Assembly (NCBI GenBank): GCA_964386865.1
Contig: CAYLUN010000012.1
Span: 1-64,000, forward strand
Origin: CAYLUN01 sp964386865
GTDB taxonomy: Bacteria > Verrucomicrobiota > Kiritimatiellia > RFP12 > UBA1067
Direction of reading: 5' to 3'
Length of the DNA stretch: 64,000 nucleotides
Shown: piece after piece, positions 59,634-64,000 of the stretch
How positions within the stretch are numbered: position 1 is the first letter of the stretch
Layout: the number at the start of each line of letters is the position of its first letter
The notes under the pieces: generated by a model
What the model was told of the DNA's origin: nothing
Database searches by the model: none
What the model saw: the letters and a program-made list of their open reading frames with translations, nothing else
Position numbers and translations under genes: made by a program

Positions 59634-60485
59634 CTACCTCTGCTTGTCCGGTTGCTGCGCTTGGCTGGCCGCCTTCAGCGCGTCCTCCACGATCTGACGG
59701 ATCTTGGCGTCGTCGAGCTTCAGGCTCTTCACCACCTCAGCCGGGTCGCACCCGCCGTTGTCGACCCCGCCGAACGTGATCACGTTACCGCCCGACCCCG
59801 CCCCGCCGCCGCCGCCGGAGCCGAAACTCCAGTTTGTGGAGAAGTGAAAGATCGAGCCGGACGCGGGGCTTCCCGGCTGCGGCATTGACCCGATGATTTT
59901 CTGAACGTCGAGGCTGAAGTCGCCCAGGTTAATCACCTGCGGGCCATCGCTCTCCCGCTCATCTCGCTCGGCCAGCGTCACGGTCGCCGAAGCCTCCTTG
60001 CCCTTACGCCGATAGGTCAGCGTCGCGCTGTCCCCCGCCTTCTTGGCACGCACCAAGTTGCGCAGCTGGTCTGGATCCATCAGAATCTGGTCGCCGAAGC
60101 GGACGAGGATGTCGTGGTTCTGTAGGCCCGCCTTCGCGGCCGGGCTCTCCGGAACCACGCCGAAGACCGTCAGCCCCACGCCCGGGTCGAGCGAAAGTTG
60201 CGCCCGCACCTCGTCGGACGAGGTCTCCGTCGACACGCCCAGCCACGTCACCTTCGCGGCGCCGCCTGGCGAGTTCCCTTCCTCGACCAAGCCGGCGCCG
60301 TCGCGGTCGAAGACCTGCACGCTGGCGCTTCCATCCTGCTTCCGCGTCTGCACGATCACCTTCACGCTGCTGTTGGTCGTGCTATGGACGCGCACCTGCG
60401 CGCTGCCGCCCGCTCCTCCGGCGAGCGCCGGACCCGCCACGATCGCCGCCAGCGCGGCGTAAAGCCACATGACTCGGCTGTTCAT
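59634..60485 (-). CDS. Exported PDZ-domain protein
   Basis: A protein of 283 residues with AAAGGAA before the ATG and a signal peptide (LYAALAAIVAGPALAGG). A beta-rich N-terminal region (VRVHSTTNSSVKVIVQTR) is followed by one PDZ domain at about residues 85-170 (LTVFGVVPESPAAKAGLQNH, DILVRFGDQIL, ATLTYRRKGKEASATV) and a Gly/Ser-rich stretch. No protease domain is attached, so it is probably an adaptor or sensor in the periplasm. It follows the anti-sigma candidate by 22 bases. Confidence 0.85.
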   Translation of the reverse strand: MNSRVMWLYAALAAIVAGPALAGGAGGSAQVRVHSTTNSSVKVIVQTRKQDGSASVQVFDRDGAGLVEEGNSPGGAAKVTWLGVSTETSSDEVRAQLSLDPGVGLTVFGVVPESPAAKAGLQNHDILVRFGDQILMDPDQLRNLVRAKKAGDSATLTYRRKGKEASATVTLAERDERESDGPQVINLGDFSLDVQKIIGSMPQPGSPASGSIFHFSTNWSFGSGGGGGAGSGGNVITFGGVDNGGCDPAEVVKSLKLDDAKIRQIVEDALKAASQAQQPDKQR

Positions 60486-60507
60486 CTCGCGTTCCTTTAT
60501 TCCGTTA

Positions 60508-60981
60508 TTACTGATTCTTCATCGCCAGCAGCAGCACGCGCTGCCGCGGCTCACGCAGTTCCACCTGCGCGCCCCCGCCCGGGTGGCCTACGACGGTTTG
60601 ATTCACGGCTAGGCATTGGATCACCCTGTAAGCGCGCCCGTCAGGGGAGCGCCAGACGCCCGCACGCCGCGCGCCGACGATGTAGTCCTGAGACGGCAAC
60701 GCCGTCAGACCCGCCGACGCACTCACGCCTGCGGGCGCAGATGACGCCCTCGTCTGACGCTGCGGCACAGCGTGACAGAGCGCAAACACGCCTGCGAGCA
60801 GGACGGCAGCCGCGGCCGCCGCGGCCCATGCCAGCGGGAAGCGTGCGCCGCGCTGCGGCTGGACGCCGGGCTGCGGCCGAACCGCTCGCAGACGCTCCAT
60901 CAGGTCGGGCGGCACTGCCGCCGGCCGGAGGCTCTTCAGCCGCGCCTCAAGCGCGCCAACCGGATCGTTATCGCCCATCAT
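60508..60981 (-). CDS. Single-pass membrane protein, candidate anti-sigma factor
   Basis: A protein of 157 residues with GGAGGAGG before the ATG. A cytoplasmic N-terminal segment (about 1-45; LKSLRPAAVPPDLMERLRAV) is followed by one transmembrane helix (LAWAAAAAAAVLLAGVFALC, about 50-69) and an extracytoplasmic domain. The start overlaps the end of the ECF sigma gene by 14 bases. Gene order, topology and overlap are those of an anti-sigma factor, but no zinc-binding anti-sigma motif (HxxxCxxC) is present, so the role is inference. Confidence 0.7.
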   Translation of the reverse strand: MMGDNDPVGALEARLKSLRPAAVPPDLMERLRAVRPQPGVQPQRGARFPLAWAAAAAAAVLLAGVFALCHAVPQRQTRASSAPAGVSASAGLTALPSQDYIVGARRAGVWRSPDGRAYRVIQCLAVNQTVVGHPGGGAQVELREPRQRVLLLAMKNQ

Positions 60982-61468
60982 TCGCCTCCTCCAGTCCCCG
61001 TCTTAACGCCTCCAGCGCATACCGATACCTCGAGGCCGCCGTGTTCGCGGGAACAGACACCGCCTCGCCAATCTCCTTGAACGTCAACTCGCCCCAGATC
61101 TTCAGCGTCAGAACCTCCTGCTGCTCAGCGGGCAGCTCGGCGATCCGCCGCTGCATGACCTGGGCGTCAAGCCCGCCGCCGAAATCCGCCTCGAACCACC
61201 CCGGCTGCTGGGCGCCCGCCGACTCTTCCCGCGCGCGCCGCCGGTCCGCGCTGCGCGCGCGGTCAACCGCGCGCCGCCGGATCGTGCTGTACACCAGCGC
61301 GAGGGGCGGCGTGCCAGACTGCCCCGCCCGCGACCAAGCCTCGACGAGCGCCTCCTGCAACACGTCCTCGGCGTCGGACGGCACACGGCACTGCTGCCTC
61401 GCGAAGAGCAACAGCCGCCCCGCATGCTCATCCAGCCACTGCTGCCATCCGTCCGTACTCGTCGGCAT
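60968..61468 (-). CDS. ECF-type RNA polymerase sigma factor
   Basis: A protein of 166 residues from the ATG at 61468, chosen because GGGGAG lies 7 bases upstream; the frame is open to a GTG at 61486. Region 2 has SDAEDVLQEALVEAW, and region 4 has LPAEQQEVLTLKIWGELTFK and EIGEAVSVPANTAASRYRYA. It is a small two-domain ECF sigma factor that would direct polymerase to envelope or stress genes. It is the first gene of a four-gene operon with the membrane protein, PDZ protein and Ser-rich protein. Confidence 0.93.
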   Translation of the reverse strand: MPTSTDGWQQWLDEHAGRLLLFARQQCRVPSDAEDVLQEALVEAWSRAGQSGTPPLALVYSTIRRRAVDRARSADRRRAREESAGAQQPGWFEADFGGGLDAQVMQRRIAELPAEQQEVLTLKIWGELTFKEIGEAVSVPANTAASRYRYALEALRRGLEEANDGR

Positions 61469-61642
61469 TCGATTGCTCCCCATCACTCCAGCGGGTTTGC
61501 CTGTAAAGCGACACCGCCCGTCGCTTTTGTCTAGACAGAGTCACTCGAGCTTCATTAATTCTGACACAGACCCCGCGCCGCCGACAGTTCAATTAAGGCT
61601 CCGCCGATATGCGGGCGCGGCACAGCCGGGGCTCACTCCGGG

Positions 61643-61677
61643 GGTGCGATTCAGTTTAGCCGAAACTAAGTCGCACC
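61643..61677. repeat. 15-bp inverted repeat with 5-base loop
   Basis: The left arm begins GGTGCGA and the right arm ends TCGCACC; the centre is AGTTT, AGCCG loop, AAACT. One G-T pair and one mismatch. No T-run on either side. Confidence 0.7.
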
Positions 61678-61697
61678 AAAGGAGGCCCTTTTCGCGC

Positions 61698-61727
61698 TTG
61701 TCCGCGCACCGCCGCATCCGCTATAGT
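61698..61727 (+). promoter_or_regulatory. Promoter of the DUF481 gene
   Basis: TTGTCC (61698-61703), an 18-base spacer and TATAGT (61722-61727). Confidence 0.5.
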
Positions 61728-61811
61728 TAGGAGCACGGTCAACAGTCTTGCCTGCCGCAGTCCGCGGGCGCGGATGGGGAGCAGGCCACGCAAAATCGAA
61801 CAGGAGGGCGT

Positions 61812-62828
61812 ATGATGAATCGAGTTGTTTTCGCGATGGTCGGCTGCCTGGCGTTCACGGCCGTTCAGGGCGACGAAGTTCTCTTCAAGTCGGGTGACCG
61901 CCTGACCGGCACCGTCAAAGCGGTGTCCGACGGCAAGATGACCTTCGAGTCGAAGGTGGCGGGCAAACTCACCCTCAACATGGCCGACATCAAGACCTTC
62001 TCCACGGACGCGCCCATCGAGATCAAGCTCGCCGACGGAACCGTCGTGCAGCAGAAGGCGGCGGCGGCGGCCGAGGGCCAGATCGCCGTGCAACCCAGCG
62101 GGGCGGCCCAGCCGCAGACGCTCGCGTTCTCGAGCATCTCCAAGGTCAACCCCGAGAAGCCGCACTGGAAGGGCGCGGTGATCGCGGGCGCAACGATTGT
62201 CCGCGGCAACACCGAGAGCACCACGGCCAACATTGCCGCCGACGCCGCGCGCCGCACGGAGCACGACCGCATCACGCTGGGCGCGGGCTACTACTTCGCC
62301 AAGCAGCGCGACAACGCCACCGGGAACGACAGCACCATCACCGACAACTGGTTCGCCAAGGGCCAGTATGACCGCTTCCTGTCTGCGCGCTTCTACGGCT
62401 ACGGCAACCTCCGGTACGAGAAAGACCGCATCGCCAATCTGGACATGCGCCTCGCGCCCGGCATTGGCTTCGGCTACCAGTGGACGGAGAAGACGGTCTT
62501 CAACTTCTCGACCGAGGGCGGCGCGTCATGGATCTACGAGAAGTACACGGAGCCCGCTGAGACCCGCACCTACATGGCCGGGCGACTGGCTTACCACCTC
62601 GACAAGGCCTTCAACGACCATGTGAAAGGGTTCCACAACACGGAGTACATCCCCAGCTTCGAGCGCGTTGACACCTTCCTCATCAACACGGACGTTGGGC
62701 TGCGCGCCGCGCTGACTTCGCAGCTGGCGCTCGAGGCCAAGGCCCAGATGGCCTACAACTCACAGCCTGCCGAAGGCCGCGACAAGCGGGACCTGCGCTA
62801 CATCCTGGGCGCCGGCTGGACGTTCTAG
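61812..62828 (+). CDS. DUF481 outer-membrane beta-barrel protein
   Basis: A protein of 338 residues with a signal peptide (VVFAMVGCLAFTAVQGDE). The N-terminal part (about 20-115) is a small beta domain (VLFKSGDRLTGTVKAV, KLTLNMADIKTFST). From about residue 120 comes a DUF481 beta barrel with alternating aromatic strands (GAGYYFAKQRDNAT, RFYGYGNLRYEKDRI) ending in a C-terminal Phe (GAGWTF), the outer-membrane insertion signal. It indicates a Gram-negative envelope. Function unknown. Confidence 0.88.
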   Translation: MMNRVVFAMVGCLAFTAVQGDEVLFKSGDRLTGTVKAVSDGKMTFESKVAGKLTLNMADIKTFSTDAPIEIKLADGTVVQQKAAAAAEGQIAVQPSGAAQPQTLAFSSISKVNPEKPHWKGAVIAGATIVRGNTESTTANIAADAARRTEHDRITLGAGYYFAKQRDNATGNDSTITDNWFAKGQYDRFLSARFYGYGNLRYEKDRIANLDMRLAPGIGFGYQWTEKTVFNFSTEGGASWIYEKYTEPAETRTYMAGRLAYHLDKAFNDHVKGFHNTEYIPSFERVDTFLINTDVGLRAALTSQLALEAKAQMAYNSQPAEGRDKRDLRYILGAGWTF

Positions 62829-62836
62829 CGCCGCGC

Positions 62837-64000
62837 TCACTTCCTCCGCTTCAGCACCTCGGTCGCGTGCAGCGCGTAAACGCCGCGCAGGTCGCGTGCG
62901 TATTCGCGCAGCGTCTTCTCGCCCGCCCCGTCGCGGTCGCCGCAGCGCACGAGCGCCCGCGCCACCGCCAGCTCGCGCAGGCAGAGGTTGCGCTCGTTGC
63001 CGCTGCCCCCGCCGCCGTACCCGCCAGCCGGCGAGATCGCCTTCGCGTCCGTCATCGCGTGCCCGCCCACGCCGGGCTTGGCCAGCAGCTCGGACAACGG
63101 CCGCGCGGCCGCCGGATCGGCCAGCGCTTCGAGCGCCAGCGTCACGGCGCGGACGCGCGAGAACGCCGATCTCTCGTCGAGCTTCGAGGCCTCCTCCAGC
63201 AGCGGCGCGAGCCCGCGCTTGTCACGGGTCCGCCCCAGCGCCACGATGTAGCTGTCCATCTCGCTCATGCGCCGCCCGAACGCGCCCTCGCCCGTCACGC
63301 TCAGCCCAAGCCCGGGCTGCTTGCCCGCGACCACGCTTGCCAGCGTCTCCGCGCCCGCCGGGTCGCCCATGATCCCCAGCACGTGCGCATACACCAGCCG
63401 CTCCGACGGCGTCTGCGCCGCCGCATACGCCTGCCGCACGTGCGGCAGCGACTGCTCCCACTGCGCCAGAACGAGGCTCACGTCCTTGTAGCCGACGCCC
63501 AGGCCCTTCACCGCCACAGCCAGCCGCTCGCGATCAACGAGCGCGTTGTCCTCCCACCCCAGCACCTCCTGCGGGAGGTTGCCGATCTCGACCAGGTGCC
63601 GCTGCAGCTTCTTGAAGTCGATCGTCCGGAACGTCTTGCCCTCGCGAGCGGCCGTCGCCCCCGCCACGCCCGCCACGTAGCCCATGTTCTGGACGTCCGG
63701 CTGCATCCGCATGATCGGCATCGCGTCGCGGTGCGCGCTGATGCCGATCCCGATCACCATCAGCCCCTCCAGCCCCTTGGGCAGCAGCGCCCGGTACGGC
63801 ACGTTGGCCGAGAATACGCTGCGCCCTCGCGCCTCCTTCCCGTCGAGCGGCTCGCTGACGTAGCAGATCTCAGCCACCGTGTATCCGTGGCTGTCGAAGT
63901 TGCTGCGCGCCTGCACCACCGTGTCCGGGAAGGTCCTCCCGTTCAGGATGTCCAGCGGCGTCACCCAGCAGTCGCCCACGATGCGCTGGCGCTCGCGGCT
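62837..64000 (-). CDS. FAD-dependent oxidoreductase with C-terminal HEAT-like repeats (N-terminus outside window)
   Basis: About 387 residues are visible; the frame continues in phase to the right edge (SRERQRIVGDCWVTPLDI). The first 110 visible residues are the C-terminal part of a FAD_oxidored-type enzyme (FSANVPYRALLPKGLEGLMV, IGIGISAHRDAMPIMRMQPD, NMGYVAGVAGATA). The rest is a helical-repeat tail (VLGIMGDPAGAETLASVV, LALEALADPAAARPLSELL) resembling HEAT units. It converges with the DUF481 gene at an 8-base gap. The FAD-binding N-terminus lies outside the window. Confidence 0.85.
   Translation of the reverse strand, partial: SRERQRIVGDCWVTPLDILNGRTFPDTVVQARSNFDSHGYTVAEICYVSEPLDGKEARGRSVFSANVPYRALLPKGLEGLMVIGIGISAHRDAMPIMRMQPDVQNMGYVAGVAGATAAREGKTFRTIDFKKLQRHLVEIGNLPQEVLGWEDNALVDRERLAVAVKGLGVGYKDVSLVLAQWEQSLPHVRQAYAAAQTPSERLVYAHVLGIMGDPAGAETLASVVAGKQPGLGLSVTGEGAFGRRMSEMDSYIVALGRTRDKRGLAPLLEEASKLDERSAFSRVRAVTLALEALADPAAARPLSELLAKPGVGGHAMTDAKAISPAGGYGGGGSGNERNLCLRELAVARALVRCGDRDGAGEKTLREYARDLRGVYALHATEVLKRRK

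Larger units (their letters stand above)
61487..61811. other. 325-base divergent regulatory region between the ECF operon and the DUF481 gene
   Basis: Contains an 8-bp hairpin AAAGCGAC / GTCGCTTT (61505-61527) in the sigma leader, a perfect 10-bp palindrome TGTCTAGACA (61528-61537), a long inverted repeat at 61643-61677 and the DUF481 promoter at 61698. No gene seen. Confidence 0.6.

Overview
The window is about 66% GC, densely coded bacterial DNA, most likely from an anaerobic, fermentative, polysaccharide-degrading member of the PVC superphylum. Kiritimatiellota or Verrucomicrobiota would fit. The argument is from gene content: many exported glycoside hydrolases, Tat-exported Gfo/Idh/MocA and TIM-barrel proteins, FAD-dependent oxidoreductases with HEAT-like tails, a hydrazine-synthase-alpha-like dihaem protein, a trimeric NAD-linked [FeFe]-hydrogenase, and no respiratory chain. 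This placement is inference; no rRNA or tRNA gene is present.

Layout. 1-2845 (minus): tlyA (cut by the left edge), a transglutaminase-like exported protein and a coiled-coil exported protein. 2995-4403 (plus): an exported sugar-isomerase-like TIM barrel and secG. 4496-10526 (minus): the translation/transcription operon nusA-infB-rbfA-truB-ribF behind a good promoter. 10773-15472 (plus): Gfo/Idh/MocA oxidoreductase, a HEAT plus F5/8C protein and larA. 15496-23057 (minus): CBS protein, hydC, hydB fused to a GltD-like module, hydA, then after a strong hairpin an exported FAD oxidoreductase. 23378-25423: murI and a convergent MFS-type transporter. 25683-29596 (plus): a GH42-like protein and a GH97. 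29633-35854 (minus): PocR-PAS hybrid histidine kinase, fusA and an exported protein. 36148-40715 (plus): LacI regulator and a large GH50-like glycosidase. 41125-41826: two small orphan genes around an attC-like hairpin. 42052-50153 (plus): GH78 rhamnosidase, a HEAT/nuclease-remnant protein, an FGE-sialidase-MORN fusion and a GH43/GH32-like propeller, apparently one operon. 50485-53466 (plus): a dihaem hydrazine-synthase-alpha-like protein. 53489-55471 (minus): a second, degenerate hybrid kinase. 55653-59153 (plus): GH106 rhamnosidase. 59169-61468 (minus): ECF sigma factor, membrane anti-sigma candidate, PDZ protein and Ser-rich protein. 61812-62828 (plus): DUF481 outer-membrane protein. 62837-64000 (minus): partial FAD oxidoreductase with a repeat tail.

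How it may work together (inference). Exported glycosidases acting on rhamnose-rich and galactose- or glucose-containing glycans release sugars. Fermentation of these produces NADH and possibly NADPH and reduced ferredoxin, which the hydrogenase complex can reoxidise as H2. The GltD-like fusion suggests that this complex also handles NADPH.

The intergenic DNA carries two recurrent signals: heptanucleotide tandem arrays that begin at or overlap stop codons, and a REP-like palindrome family beginning AGGGACG. No tRNA, rRNA, CRISPR array, IS element or phage gene was found.
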